Below, piece after piece: positions 1-9,774 of a DNA stretch of 34,964 nucleotides. Positions within the stretch are counted from its first letter, which is position 1; each line of letters begins with the position of its first letter. The translations under genes and the position numbers were made by a program. Under the pieces are notes generated by a model that searched no databases, was not told where the DNA came from, and saw nothing but the letters and a program-made list of their open reading frames with translations. The DNA comes from DASXRA01 sp036506155. Its GTDB lineage: Bacteria > Actinomycetota > Actinomycetes > Mycobacteriales > Jatrophihabitantaceae. Location of the stretch: NCBI GenBank assembly GCA_036506155.1, contig DASXSF010000014.1, positions 1 through 34,964 of the forward strand, given 5' to 3'.

Positions 1-283
1 GCTCCTGGGCTGCGGTGAGCTCACCGTCGGTGTCGATGGACGGCGCGTCCTTGACTAGCTTCTTGTCCGCGGTGACGCGGACGTGCCCGGGGGACACCCG
101 CGCTGCGAACAGCGGGACGAACACGAGTCGGTGCCGGCCGATCATGCCGACCTTCACCGTGGCAAAGGTGGGTTGTTCGGTCGCCGTGTCGAAATACACC
201 GCCTCCAGGGAGCCGATCTTCGAACCCGAAAGATCCACGACATCGTGCCCACGCCAGTCCCGGATGTCCTCTGCCTCGAACAA
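1..283 (-). CDS. PRC-barrel domain protein (5' part, runs off window)
   Basis: This reading frame stays open from a TTG start at 283 to the left edge, giving about 94 residues without a stop; the C-terminus lies outside the window. The protein opens LFEAEDIRDWRGHDVVDLSG and continues with a pattern typical of PRC-barrel domains: a 'switch on' segment (GSKIGSLEAVYFD), a central strand (PTFATVKVG) and a strand reading HRLVFVPLFAARV. PRC-barrels are small beta domains found in RNA-processing and photosystem proteins, and in many actinobacterial stress proteins of unknown role, often with a C-terminal DUF2382 that cannot be checked here. The TTG start is chosen because a good Shine-Dalgarno (GGGAGGT) lies about six bases upstream. 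A GTG in another frame at 290 gives an arginine-rich shadow and was discarded. Function beyond the domain is not known. Confidence 0.7.
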   Translation of the reverse strand, partial: MFEAEDIRDWRGHDVVDLSGSKIGSLEAVYFDTATEQPTFATVKVGMIGRHRLVFVPLFAARVSPGHVRVTADKKLVKDAPSIDTDGELTAAQE

Positions 284-636
284 CGCGCACCTCCCTCGCT
301 GCCGGCCCACTGTCGCTGGTCTTCCCAGCATCGCCGTTGGCTCAACCGCAGGCAATAAGACGGATGCATCCGCGGCGCTGCTGGCCATCAACTGACCGAT
401 CGCATGCTGCGCCTCGGGACCGATCATGAGGGCCACCGTGAAGCCGGCGCGGTGCCTGTGCGGCAGCTCGATGCTGACGCGCTTGCGCGTTACACGCGCG
501 GCTGCCGCGGATCAAGGCCGCGCGACGTGAGCCGTCCGTTCTGCTTGTTCAGTCGCGAATCTGATTGGCTTGTTCGTCCCCGACATCAGGGCTCCAGCCG
601 CCCTTGGATGAGCTCCGCCGGCACCCGCCGCAGGTG
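284..636. other. Intergenic stretch without a convincing gene
   Basis: The 353 bases hold the ribosome binding site of the PRC-barrel gene (minus strand, near 290-296) and presumably its promoter. The remaining open frames are short, rich in Arg and Cys, and show no family pattern. No RNA gene or strong hairpin was seen. Confidence 0.5.
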
Positions 637-1170
637 CTACGTCTCGATCTTGGTTGGCACGTGGTCGAGCGGCGCGCCTGCTGGTATCAGCGGTTCGTGA
701 TGCAGGCTGGTTTGGAATTCGCTGATGATCCGGTTGAAGTGGGTCGCGACCCAGCTGTGGAGATACGGCAGGCTGACCGGTTCACGCTCGTGCGGGTCGG
801 TGGCGAGGTTGATCAGGCGCGGGGTGGGCAGCTTCGCGGCGGGATCTTGCATGTACTTCTGCGCGACGAGGACGAGTTTGAAGTTGCGCGACTTGACGCC
901 GTAGATCTCCGGCCCCATCCAGTGGATGTAGCCCTCGCGCCGCGAAGTGTCGGTTCCGCCGGTGAGCCAGTCGAGTTGGTTCACGCTGTCGATGACCCGG
1001 TCGGTCGGCTCGCTGAGCCGTGCCGCGTGCAAGATCGTGGTGAACCAGTCGGTGACGTGCATGATCTCATTGCTGCTGCGCCCGGGCGGGACGTCGCCCG
1101 GCCAGCGGACGATACACGGAGTGCGTAGATTGCCTTCCCCGCCGGCGAACAGGGATGGCACTGGACGCAA
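637..1170 (-). pseudogene. Arylsulfatase C-terminal remnant
   Basis: The 177 codons read like the last third of an arylsulfatase (alkaline-phosphatase fold). They start in the segment that follows the core sheet (GGEGNLRTPCIVRWPG), pass through the HVTDWFTTIL and VNQLDWLTGG segments and finish with the conserved tail RNFKLVLVAQKYMQDPAAKL, NLATDPHEREPV and PLIPAGAPLDHVPT. Complete enzymes of this family are about 450-550 residues. The whole N-terminal half is missing, including the CxPSR site where the formylglycine nucleophile forms and most metal ligands. The frame has a stop just upstream of the TTG at 1170, and no N-terminal half is present upstream before recC. The stump cannot be an active sulfatase and is read as a deletion or recombination remnant. 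Confidence 0.85.
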
Positions 1171-1232
1171 CTTCTATCCGCCGTTGGGGGGAGGATGAGC
1201 TGAGGTGTCGTGGCTACTGAGAGACGCTATTC

Positions 1233-4200
1233 GTGCTGATCATCCACCGTTCGGAGCGCGCCGATGCGCTGGTTGTCGCGCTTGGACAGGTGCTCAGCGC
1301 GCCGGCTGAGGACCCGTTCCGACCGGAGATCGTCGCTGTGCCCAGCAAGGGTGTGGAACGGTGGCTCGCCCAGCAGTTGAGCCATATCCTCGGTGCCGAG
1401 CACGACGACGGTGTCTGCGCGAACGTCCTGTTCCCCTCGTATACGCGCTTCCTAGGCGAGATCATCGTTGAGGGCGATGAAGACTATGCGGTAGCCGTCG
1501 AGAAGTGGTCGCCGGAACGATCGGTGTGGCCGCTGCTGCACGTGATCGATGAATGTGCACCGAGCGAGCCGTGGTGCCGCGTGCTGGCGCGCCATCTCGG
1601 GCTGGACGGTAGCGGGGACAAGGGGCGCCGTTTCGCGGTGGCGGGCAAGCTCGCCGGCCTGTTCGATCGCTACGGGCTGTCCCGACCCGAGATGATCACG
1701 GCGTGGTCCGACGATCGAGACGAGCAGGGTGATGGCACTGCGCTGCCGGCCGATCTCGGTTGGCAGGCCGAGTTGTGGCGCCGGCTGCGGGCGGAGATCG
1801 ACAGCCCGTCGCCGGCCGAGCTGCTGGAGCAGACGTGCGCGAACCTTCCGGCCGGGCAGTCATTCTCGATCTTCGGTGCTACCCGGATCGCGCCTGCGCG
1901 GGTGCGGATCCTCAAAGCACTGGCGCTGCGGCGCGACGTCCATCTGTGGCTGCATCATCCCTCACCGGCGCTGTGGGCGGCGGTGAGGGACTCGAATGAG
2001 CGGCCGGGTCGGCGACGGGATCAGCGGCCCGCTGTGGCCAATCCGCTGCTGGCGAGTATGTCGCGCGACGTCAGGGAGCTGCAGCAGTTACTGGGCGGGG
2101 TCGTGTCGCATGACGAGCACCATCCGATCGGGGAACAGCCCGCCACGCTGCTCGGGCGCCTGCAGGGCGAACTCGCCGATGATCGCGTCCCGGCCGAGCA
2201 CATCGTGCTCGCCGAGTACGAGCGAAGTCTGCAGGTGCACGCGACGCACGGATCGGCGCGCCAGGTGGAGGTCGTCCGCGAGGTCATCCTCGGCCTGCTC
2301 GGTGCCGATCCCACGCTCGAGCCGCGCGACATCCTGATTATGTGTCCGGACGTAGAGGCGTTCGCACCGCTGGTTGCGGCATCTTTCGGCATGGCCGACG
2401 AGCCGAACGGCCACCCGGCGGCACGGCTGCGGGTGAAGCTGGCGGACCGGTCACCGCGGCAGACGAATCCCTTATTGAGCCTGTTGTCGCAGCTTCTGGA
2501 ACTTGCCGCAAGCCGGGTCACCGCGACGCAGATCCTCGACCTAGTCGGGGCAGCGCCGGTGCGGCGGCGATTCGGCTTCGATGCCGACGACATCGAGCGA
2601 TTGCGTGACTGGACGGTCGCCGCGAACGCTCGCTGGGGACTGGACGCCGAGCACCGTCGCGCGTACCAGCTGAGCAACATCACTCAGGGCACCTGGCGGT
2701 CGGCGCTCGACCGGCTCCTACTCGGCGTCGCGATGGAAGAAGGCGTGACCTGGGTCGGCGACACGCTGCCGCTGGACGACGTCGACAGCTCCGACATCGA
2801 CCTTCTGGGTCGCTTCGCGGAACTCATCGACCGCGTCGACCGAGCCATCCGCGCGTTTAGCGAGAGGCACACCGCGTCGCAATGGGCGCGGCTGCTCGAC
2901 GACGTGGTCCGCGGTCTGGGCGAGGAAGACCAACCATGGCAGGGCATTCACCTGCAGCGTGAGCTCGGCGAGGTCGCCATGAACGCCGCGGACGCCGATG
3001 TCGAGCTCAGCCTCGCGGATATCACCGAACTGCTGCGCGAGCGTCTCGCGGGCCGGCCGACCCGCGCCAGCTTCCGCACCGGCACGCTCACGGTCTGCAC
3101 GCTCGTCCCGATGCGATCGGTGCCGCACCGGGTGGTCTGCCTGCTCGGCATGGACGATGGCGCGTTTCCGCGGCAGAGCATCGCCGACGGCGACGACGTG
3201 CTGGCCCGCGAGCCCCGAACCGGTGAACGCGATGTCCGCAGCGAGGATCGCCAGTTGTTCCTCGACGCGATCTGCTCGGCACAAGAACACTTGATCATCA
3301 CCTATACCGGTACCGATCCGCGCACGGGTGCCGACGTTCCGCCGTGCGTTCCGCTTAGCGAACTCCTCGACGCTGTCGACGCCACAGCCGTCGCGGCGGA
3401 CGGCCGCTCCGCCCGCGATCATGTGATCGTCAGGCACCCGCTGCAACCATTTGATCCACGCAATTTCCTACCGGGCGAGCTGGGAACGCCTCGGCCGTTC
3501 TCGTTCGACCCGTCCGCGCTCGCCGGAGCTCGCGCCGCGGTGCAGCCGAGGACACAGCCGCCCCCGCTTGTTGCGGATCGACTGCCGAATGCTCCGGCCA
3601 GCGAAACCGTCAGCCTGGACGACCTCGTCCGGTTCTTCCAGCACCCGGTGCGTGGCTTCCTCCGTCAGCGTCTGGACATCAGCACCGCTGCCGAAGAAGA
3701 GGATCCGGCGGACGCTCTCACGGTGGAGCTCGACGGCCTTTCGGGGTGGGCGGTCGGTGACCGCGTACTGCAGCAGTGCCTGGCCGGCACGCCGCGACAG
3801 ACAGCTGCCCGTCTGGAGCGCCTCCGTGGTGAGCTGCCGCCCGGGCCGCTGGGGACACGGGCCATGCGCGAGATCGGGAGCCGCGTCGACGCGCTGCTGC
3901 ACGCGTCCGAACTCGAACGGGCGGACCCAGCAGAATCGGTCGACGTCGCCGTGCCGTTGAGTGACGGACGTACCGTGTCCGGAACGGTCGGCGGCGTCCG
4001 CGGCTCGACAATCCTGGCGGTCACGTACTCGACGCTTGCGCCCAAGCATCGGCTTACAGCCTGGCTGCGTTACCTGGCCATGGTGGCCGCAAGCGGTGAC
4101 GCCGATTATCGAGCCGTCACAGTCGGCCGGCGCAGCGACGACGCGCGCCGCTCGATCCTGCACGGAGTCCAGCCGGACATCGCCCGGCGACTGCTCGAAC

Positions 4201-4532
4201 TGCTCGTTCGCATCCGCGACGCCGGCCTGCGCGAGCCGCTGCCGCTCGTGCTCGAAACTTCCGAGGAGTACGCCACCCGGCGCTCACACGGCGCCATGAT
4301 CGACGACGCGATCCCGGCTGCCCGCACGCGCTGGGAAGCCGACCGGTTCCGGCCCGAGCGCGACGATCCCGCGCACGTCCTCGTCTTCGGAGCGAACGCC
4401 CCGTTCGCGCGACTCAACGCTGGCCCGCCGCTCCCCGATGAATGTTTCCCGGACGAACCCACGAGGTTCGGGGCGCTCGCCCGGCTCGTTTGGCAACCGC
4501 TGGTCACGGCCGAGATCGAGGTGCGGCCGTGA
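1233..4532 (+). CDS. recC: RecBCD complex subunit RecC (exonuclease V gamma)
   Basis: This 1099-residue protein matches RecC in length and pattern. RecC is the non-catalytic scaffold of the RecBCD helicase-nuclease, which processes double-strand breaks and degrades foreign linear DNA; it carries the split strands and, in E. coli, reads Chi. The N-terminus (VPSKGVERWLAQQLSHILG, then VLFPSYTRFL) is the characteristic RecC opening of a helicase-like domain 1A that has lost its ATPase motifs. An inner segment (RDILIMCPDVEAFAPLV) and the stretch FLLRQ-like near 2440-2470 (RSPRQTNPLLSLLSQLLEL) are also family-typical. The C-terminal third resembles the inactive nuclease-like domain (FFQHPVRGFLRQRLD). 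The start is GTG at 1233 and only a weak GAGAG precedes it. It overlaps recB by four bases in the order recC-recB-recD, as in mycobacteria. Chi specificity cannot be predicted. Confidence 0.95.
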   Translation: MLIIHRSERADALVVALGQVLSAPAEDPFRPEIVAVPSKGVERWLAQQLSHILGAEHDDGVCANVLFPSYTRFLGEIIVEGDEDYAVAVEKWSPERSVWPLLHVIDECAPSEPWCRVLARHLGLDGSGDKGRRFAVAGKLAGLFDRYGLSRPEMITAWSDDRDEQGDGTALPADLGWQAELWRRLRAEIDSPSPAELLEQTCANLPAGQSFSIFGATRIAPARVRILKALALRRDVHLWLHHPSPALWAAVRDSNERPGRRRDQRPAVANPLLASMSRDVRELQQLLGGVVSHDEHHPIGEQPATLLGRLQGELADDRVPAEHIVLAEYERSLQVHATHGSARQVEVVREVILGLLGADPTLEPRDILIMCPDVEAFAPLVAASFGMADEPNGHPAARLRVKLADRSPRQTNPLLSLLSQLLELAASRVTATQILDLVGAAPVRRRFGFDADDIERLRDWTVAANARWGLDAEHRRAYQLSNITQGTWRSALDRLLLGVAMEEGVTWVGDTLPLDDVDSSDIDLLGRFAELIDRVDRAIRAFSERHTASQWARLLDDVVRGLGEEDQPWQGIHLQRELGEVAMNAADADVELSLADITELLRERLAGRPTRASFRTGTLTVCTLVPMRSVPHRVVCLLGMDDGAFPRQSIADGDDVLAREPRTGERDVRSEDRQLFLDAICSAQEHLIITYTGTDPRTGADVPPCVPLSELLDAVDATAVAADGRSARDHVIVRHPLQPFDPRNFLPGELGTPRPFSFDPSALAGARAAVQPRTQPPPLVADRLPNAPASETVSLDDLVRFFQHPVRGFLRQRLDISTAAEEEDPADALTVELDGLSGWAVGDRVLQQCLAGTPRQTAARLERLRGELPPGPLGTRAMREIGSRVDALLHASELERADPAESVDVAVPLSDGRTVSGTVGGVRGSTILAVTYSTLAPKHRLTAWLRYLAMVAASGDADYRAVTVGRRSDDARRSILHGVQPDIARRLLELLVRIRDAGLREPLPLVLETSEEYATRRSHGAMIDDAIPAARTRWEADRFRPERDDPAHVLVFGANAPFARLNAGPPLPDECFPDEPTRFGALARLVWQPLVTAEIEVRP

Positions 4533-7500
4533 CCGACGCAAGGTTCGATCTCCTCGGTGAGCTGCCGCGCGGGACGACGGTCCTCGAGGCGAGCGCGGGA
4601 ACGGGCAAGACGTTCACGATCGCCGGTCTGATGACCCGCTACGTCGCCGAGGGCGTGGTACCGCTCGACGAGTTGCTCGTCGTGACGTTCGGGCGCGCCG
4701 CGACCCAGGAGCTACGCGACCGGGTCCGGGAGCGGCTGGTCACGGCTCGCGACGGGCTGCGTGACGTAGCGGCCGCGCGAGCCGGGGACGACCAACTGCT
4801 TCGCCACCTCGCAACCGGCAGTGACAGCGACGTGGACAGCAGGCGGCAGCGGCTGGTCGCGGCGCTCGCCTCATTCGATGCCGCCACGGTCGTCACGACA
4901 CACCAGTTCTGCCAGCAGATGCTCATCGGGCTGGGCACGGCGGGAGACGTCGACGCACACTCCGTGTTGGTGGAGAACCTCGACGACCTCGTCACCGAGG
5001 TCGTGCAGGACCTGTACCTGCGCAAGTGGGGACACGGCGATGTGCTCGATCCGCCGATGAACCTGAAGACCGCGCAGGAGCTGGCCCGGACCGTCGTGGA
5101 GGACGGGCAGGCCATCCTCGTGCCCGATGTAGACGACGACAACCTGGCTGGGTTGCGGGTGCGGTTCGCCCACGCCGTCCGGGACGAAGTCGACCGTCGC
5201 AAACGCGCGCGCCGCGTGCTCGGCTTCGACGATCTGCTCACCCGCCTGCAGCAGACACTCGCTGACCCGCAGACCGGTCCAGCCGCCGTGGCACGACTAC
5301 GCGGCCGCTATCGCATTGTCCTGGTCGACGAGTTCCAGGACACCGATCCGGTGCAATGGGACGTCTTGCGCATGGCATTCCACGGCGCGGCGACGCTGGT
5401 GCTCGTCGGCGACCCCAAGCAGGCGATCTACGCCTTTCGCGGTGCCGATGTGCAGGCTTACCTTGCCGCCGCTGAGCTGGCCGATCACCGGGCGACGCTT
5501 GGCCAGAACTGGCGCAGCGACCCGGATCTGCTACGCGGCCTCGATGCGCTGTTCCGCGGCGCGGCGCTCGGCGACCCGCGGATCGTGGTGGGGCCGGTGT
5601 CCGCCGCGCATGCAGGTCGGTCGCTGGAGAGCGCCGAAGCGCCCGTGCGTGTCCGGCTCGTGCAGCGGGAGGGCAGTGAGACGCCCGGCGTCGACACCGC
5701 GCGACGCCTCGTGGTTCAGGACGTCGTGCGTGAAGTGGTCGGACTGCTGAACAGCCAAAAGACCCTGCACCCGCGGGAGAACACACCCGGCCGCCCGCTA
5801 CGACCCGCGGACATCGCCGTGATTGTCCGCACCAATGCGCAACTCGACCTGGTCCACGAGGCTTTGCTCGCGGCCCGCGTCCCGTCCGTGCGACGCACGA
5901 CATCGAGCGTCTTCCGGACCTCTGCGGCAGGCGACTGGATCGTGCTGCTCGAAGCGCTGGAGCAGCCCCACCGCTCCGGCCGCCTGCGCCGACTGGCGGT
6001 ATCACCGTTCGTGGGGTGGGATGCGGCGGCACTGGAGGGCAACGACGTCGACGAACTCGGGCTCCGGTTGCGGCACTGGCTGCGGATGTACGAGGAGCGC
6101 GGGGTTGCCGCTCTGCTCGAGACGATCACGCGCGACGAACGTCTGCCGGAAAGGCTGCTCGGTCAGGTCGACGGCGAGCGCCGGCTGACCGACCTTCGCC
6201 ATGTGGCTGAGGCACTGCATGCCGCATCGATGACCGGGCAGTTAGGCCTGACGGCTGGACTGGAATGGCTTCGACACCGTGTCGAGGAGGCCGAAGAGGA
6301 CTCCTCGGTCGAGCGGGGGCGCCGACTCGACTCGGAGGCGGCCGCGGTGCAGGTCGTCACCGTCCATGCGAGCAAGGGTCTGGAGTTTCCGGTCGTCCTG
6401 GCGCCGTTCGGGTGGGACAAGCATGTGTTCGATCCGGAAATTCCGCTGTTCCACGAGGAGAGTTCCGGCCGGCGCGTCCGAAACGTGGGCGGGCGAAACA
6501 GCCTCGGCTTCCGGCATGACCAGGCCCGCCACCGGAACGAGGAATTCGGCGAGGATCTGCGACTGCTCTACGTCGCGCTCACCCGGGCGCAGTCGCAGGT
6601 GATCACCTGGTGGGCGCCTAGCACGCGAAACACCGTCTGTGCACCGCTGCACCGTCTGCTCTTCACCGAGTCACCGGCGAACGGAGTGCCGGAGCGCAGG
6701 CAAGTTCCGAGCGACTCGAGGGCTCTCGCCGGAGCTTCGGCGCTTGCCGTGCGCGGCTGCCTGTCGGTGTCGGTGGCGTCCGGGGGCGCGCTGTCGTGGG
6801 AGCAGCCGCCGACGGTGGCGAGGGCGCTGTCGGCAGCGACCCTCGGCCGTCTGCTGGACACCTCGTGGCGGCGCACCTCGTACACCGCGCTGACCGCAGC
6901 AGTGCACGATGCCGCTCCGGCCGTCGCCTCGGAGCCAGAGGTTGATCAGAAGGACGACGAGCCGATAACGGCTATGCCGGCGGCCGCACCGGGCGATCTC
7001 CACGACGTGATATCGCCGATGGATGCGCTGCCTGGCGGCACCGCATTCGGGACGATCGTCCACGCCGTGCTGGAAAACGTCGACCCGACCTCCGCCGATC
7101 TTGCCGGCGCGGTCAGTGAGCAGGTGGCGGCGCAACTGTCCTGGTCAGGGTTGGCCGAACTGGATCATGACCAGCTGACTGCTGCCCTGCTTCCGGCGCT
7201 GCGTACACCCCTCGGAGACATCGTCGACGGTCGCACCCTCGCCGACATCGCGCCGCAAGATCGGCTCACCGAGCTCGACTTCGAGTTGCCGGTGCGGGGC
7301 GGTGATCGTCCGGATGGGACGTCCCGGCTGGTCGAGCTTGCCGACCTGCTGCACGAGCATCTACGGACCGACGACCCGCTTGCGGGATACGCCGACCTGC
7401 TCAGCGATCCTGTCCTGAGCGAGGTGGTGTTCAAGGGCTATCTCGCTGGCAGCATCGATGCGGTCCTGCGTGTGGATGGCCGCTACGTCGTCGTCGACTA

Positions 7501-7825
7501 CAAGACGAACCGGCTCGGCGTGCCGGATGCGCCACTGACCGCGTGGGACTACCGAGTCACCGCGATGGCCGAGGCAATGATCCAGGCGCACTACCCGCTG
7601 CAGGCGCTGCTGTACGACGTGGCCTTGCACCGGTTCCTGCGTTGGCGACTTGCCGACTACGACCCGGCCCGGCACCTAGGCGGAGTGCTGTACCTGTTTC
7701 TGCGCGGGATGTGCGGCCCGGACATCCGGTTTGCCGACGGCACCATCCCCGGGGTGTTCGCCTGGCAGCCGCCGGCGACCCTGGTGACGGCAGCGTCCGA
7801 CCTCCTCGCAGCGGGCCGACGATGA
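4529..7825 (+). CDS. recB: RecBCD complex subunit RecB (helicase-nuclease, exonuclease V beta)
   Basis: This 1098-residue superfamily 1A helicase with a C-terminal nuclease is RecB, the 3'-5' motor and only nuclease of the RecBCD complex. Walker A is ASAGTGKT at residues 21-28. Walker B and following residues read LVDEFQDTDPVQW, and GDPKQAIYAFRGADV is motif III. The helicase C-terminal motifs VVTVHASKGLEFPVVL and LLYVALTRAQ are present. The nuclease domain carries GSIDAVLR, then VVVDYKTNRLG at about residue 988-998, holding the Asp/Lys of the RecB-family active site. GTG at 4529 is the likely start because it overlaps the recC stop as GTGA; a longer frame opening at 4442 would lie inside recC. 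recD follows with an ATGA overlap, so the three subunits are probably translationally coupled. No motif is missing. Confidence 0.96.
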   Translation: MTDARFDLLGELPRGTTVLEASAGTGKTFTIAGLMTRYVAEGVVPLDELLVVTFGRAATQELRDRVRERLVTARDGLRDVAAARAGDDQLLRHLATGSDSDVDSRRQRLVAALASFDAATVVTTHQFCQQMLIGLGTAGDVDAHSVLVENLDDLVTEVVQDLYLRKWGHGDVLDPPMNLKTAQELARTVVEDGQAILVPDVDDDNLAGLRVRFAHAVRDEVDRRKRARRVLGFDDLLTRLQQTLADPQTGPAAVARLRGRYRIVLVDEFQDTDPVQWDVLRMAFHGAATLVLVGDPKQAIYAFRGADVQAYLAAAELADHRATLGQNWRSDPDLLRGLDALFRGAALGDPRIVVGPVSAAHAGRSLESAEAPVRVRLVQREGSETPGVDTARRLVVQDVVREVVGLLNSQKTLHPRENTPGRPLRPADIAVIVRTNAQLDLVHEALLAARVPSVRRTTSSVFRTSAAGDWIVLLEALEQPHRSGRLRRLAVSPFVGWDAAALEGNDVDELGLRLRHWLRMYEERGVAALLETITRDERLPERLLGQVDGERRLTDLRHVAEALHAASMTGQLGLTAGLEWLRHRVEEAEEDSSVERGRRLDSEAAAVQVVTVHASKGLEFPVVLAPFGWDKHVFDPEIPLFHEESSGRRVRNVGGRNSLGFRHDQARHRNEEFGEDLRLLYVALTRAQSQVITWWAPSTRNTVCAPLHRLLFTESPANGVPERRQVPSDSRALAGASALAVRGCLSVSVASGGALSWEQPPTVARALSAATLGRLLDTSWRRTSYTALTAAVHDAAPAVASEPEVDQKDDEPITAMPAAAPGDLHDVISPMDALPGGTAFGTIVHAVLENVDPTSADLAGAVSEQVAAQLSWSGLAELDHDQLTAALLPALRTPLGDIVDGRTLADIAPQDRLTELDFELPVRGGDRPDGTSRLVELADLLHEHLRTDDPLAGYADLLSDPVLSEVVFKGYLAGSIDAVLRVDGRYVVVDYKTNRLGVPDAPLTAWDYRVTAMAEAMIQAHYPLQALLYDVALHRFLRWRLADYDPARHLGGVLYLFLRGMCGPDIRFADGTIPGVFAWQPPATLVTAASDLLAAGRR

Positions 7826-9705
7826 CGTCCCTTCACGTCGCGCGAGCCGCCGGTCTGCTCGGTGTATTCGACCAGGCGGGCATCCTCGCCCCGGCCGATG
7901 TACACGTCGCAATGCGACTTGGCGCGCTGACCGGCGAGAACGACGACCGAGTGCTCCTCGCGATCGCGCTGACCGTTCGCAACACCAGGCATGGCTCGGT
8001 TGTCCTCGACCTCGCCGACGCAGCCACGACCGTCACAGCGGATGCGGACGATTCGGAACTGATCGAGAACGGCGAGCTGTCCTGGCCTGCTCCCGAGGAG
8101 TGGATCGCCGCCTGCGCAGCAAGTCCGGTTGTCGCTGACGCCCCGGGCGGTTCACCTGTGCGTCTCGTCGGCTCCCGTCTCTGGCTGGATCGCTACTGGC
8201 GCCAAGAGGCCCAGGTCGCCGAGGAGCTCTTGCATCGAAGCGCGCAGCGCCCGGCCGATCTCGACCTGGCCGTCCTCGGCTCCGATCTGGAGTCCCTGTT
8301 CAGCAGCACGTCGGATGCCGACCAGCGCCTGGCCACCTGCGTCGCTGCATTGTCGCGGGTCAGCGTCATCGGCGGCGGACCGGGCACCGGCAAGACAACA
8401 ACCATAGCGCGGCTGATCACAGCGCTTCGCCGGCAGCGCCCCGAGCTTCGCATCGCACTCGCCGCCCCTACCGGCAAGGCGGCAGCCCGGCTGGAGGAGG
8501 CGGTGCGATCGGCCAGCGGATCGCTTACCGCCCACGACCGCGGGCAGCTCGCGGGCATGTCCGCCTCCACGCTGCACCGCCTGCTCGGCCGGCGCCCGGG
8601 CGTCGCCAGCCGCTTCCGCCACGACCGGGAGAACCGACTGCCGTTCGACGTGGTGATCGTCGACGAGGCCTCGATGGTGTCGTTGACCCTGATGGCACGG
8701 CTTCTCGAGGCGCTTGCCCCGCCGGCTCGCCTCGTTCTCGTCGGCGACCCCGATCAACTCGCCTCCGTCGAAGCCGGTGCCGTGCTCGGTGATCTCGTGG
8801 AACACGACGACGTGGGCCGCCGCACCGAGTCCTTTCGCGCCATGCTCCAGGAAGCGATCCCTGGCCTGGACTGTCCCGTGCGCCAGAGCACACCCGCAGC
8901 GGCGCTTCGGGAATCAGTAGCACTGCTGCGGACCGTGCACCGCTTCGGGGCCGGCGGACCGATTGCCCATCTGGCAGAGCACGTCCGGGCTGGCCGCGCC
9001 GATGAGACACTCGCCCTGTTGACCGATCCACCAGACGGCATAGCGTTCCACCTGACGCCCGACGACGAACCAGTGTCCGGTGCCGCACTGGAGGCCCTGC
9101 GCGGACAACTCGTGCACGAGAAGGCGGTCATCGACGCGGCCCGATCGGGAGACGTCGAGCATGCGCTCGATGCACTGGAACGTCATCGCATGCTCTGCGC
9201 ACACCGCGCCGGGCCGCGCGGGGTGCGGCACTGGAGCGACGCCATCGAACGCTGGCTGGCCGCGGACGATCCATTGCTGACGCCGCGCCTCGACGGGCGA
9301 TACGCCGGGCAGCCGCTGCTCGTGACGTCAAACGACTACGAGAACAGCCTTTACAACGGCGACACCGGCGTCGTCATAAACCAAGGCGATGAACTTGCCG
9401 CCGCCTTTCGCCGCGGCGGCGAGCCGGTCATCCTGCCGCTAGTGCGGTTGTCCGAGGTCCGCCCGATGCACGTGATAACCGTGCATCGCGCGCAAGGAAG
9501 CCAATTCGAGGAAGTCACCGTGCTACTCCCCCCAGCAACCTCGCCCCTCGCGACCCGCCAGACCTTCTACACCGCGATCACCCGCGCATCGAAGCTCGTC
9601 CGCCTGATCGGCTCGCAAGAGGCCGTCCTCGCCAGCGTCAACAGGCGAGCCGCAAGAGCGACCGGTCTGCGCGACCGCCTCGCAGGCCGCCTGGGAGCAG
9701 CTTAG
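7822..9705 (+). CDS. recD: RecBCD complex subunit RecD (5'-3' helicase, exonuclease V alpha)
   Basis: The product of 627 residues has the plan of RecD, the 5'-3' superfamily 1B motor of RecBCD. The N-terminal 150 residues contact RecC in known complexes and show family features (ALTVRNTRHGSVVLDL, RLWLDRYWRQEAQVAEEL). Walker A is GGGPGTGKTTT near residues 184-194, Walker B VVIVDEASMVSL near 278-289, followed by LVGDPDQLASVEAGAVLGDL. The C-terminal UvrD_C_2-like part reads MHVITVHRAQGSQFEEV and FYTAITRASKLV near residues 550-600. ATG at 7822 overlaps the recB stop by four bases. It ends 69 bases before the convergent end of the primase-helicase gene. Nothing looks broken. Confidence 0.95.
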   Translation: MTSLHVARAAGLLGVFDQAGILAPADVHVAMRLGALTGENDDRVLLAIALTVRNTRHGSVVLDLADAATTVTADADDSELIENGELSWPAPEEWIAACAASPVVADAPGGSPVRLVGSRLWLDRYWRQEAQVAEELLHRSAQRPADLDLAVLGSDLESLFSSTSDADQRLATCVAALSRVSVIGGGPGTGKTTTIARLITALRRQRPELRIALAAPTGKAAARLEEAVRSASGSLTAHDRGQLAGMSASTLHRLLGRRPGVASRFRHDRENRLPFDVVIVDEASMVSLTLMARLLEALAPPARLVLVGDPDQLASVEAGAVLGDLVEHDDVGRRTESFRAMLQEAIPGLDCPVRQSTPAAALRESVALLRTVHRFGAGGPIAHLAEHVRAGRADETLALLTDPPDGIAFHLTPDDEPVSGAALEALRGQLVHEKAVIDAARSGDVEHALDALERHRMLCAHRAGPRGVRHWSDAIERWLAADDPLLTPRLDGRYAGQPLLVTSNDYENSLYNGDTGVVINQGDELAAAFRRGGEPVILPLVRLSEVRPMHVITVHRAQGSQFEEVTVLLPPATSPLATRQTFYTAITRASKLVRLIGSQEAVLASVNRRAARATGLRDRLAGRLGAA

Positions 9706-9774
9706 GCCGACGTGCTGCCACGCGCGGCGGCTATCTAGTCGGGGAGGAGTGTCAACGCCTCGACGTGGCGTGGC

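Noticed and set aside
4442..4528. Upstream start for recB
   Set aside because: This would put 29 residues inside the end of recC without RecB-like sequence; the GTGA overlap at 4529 fits the operon.
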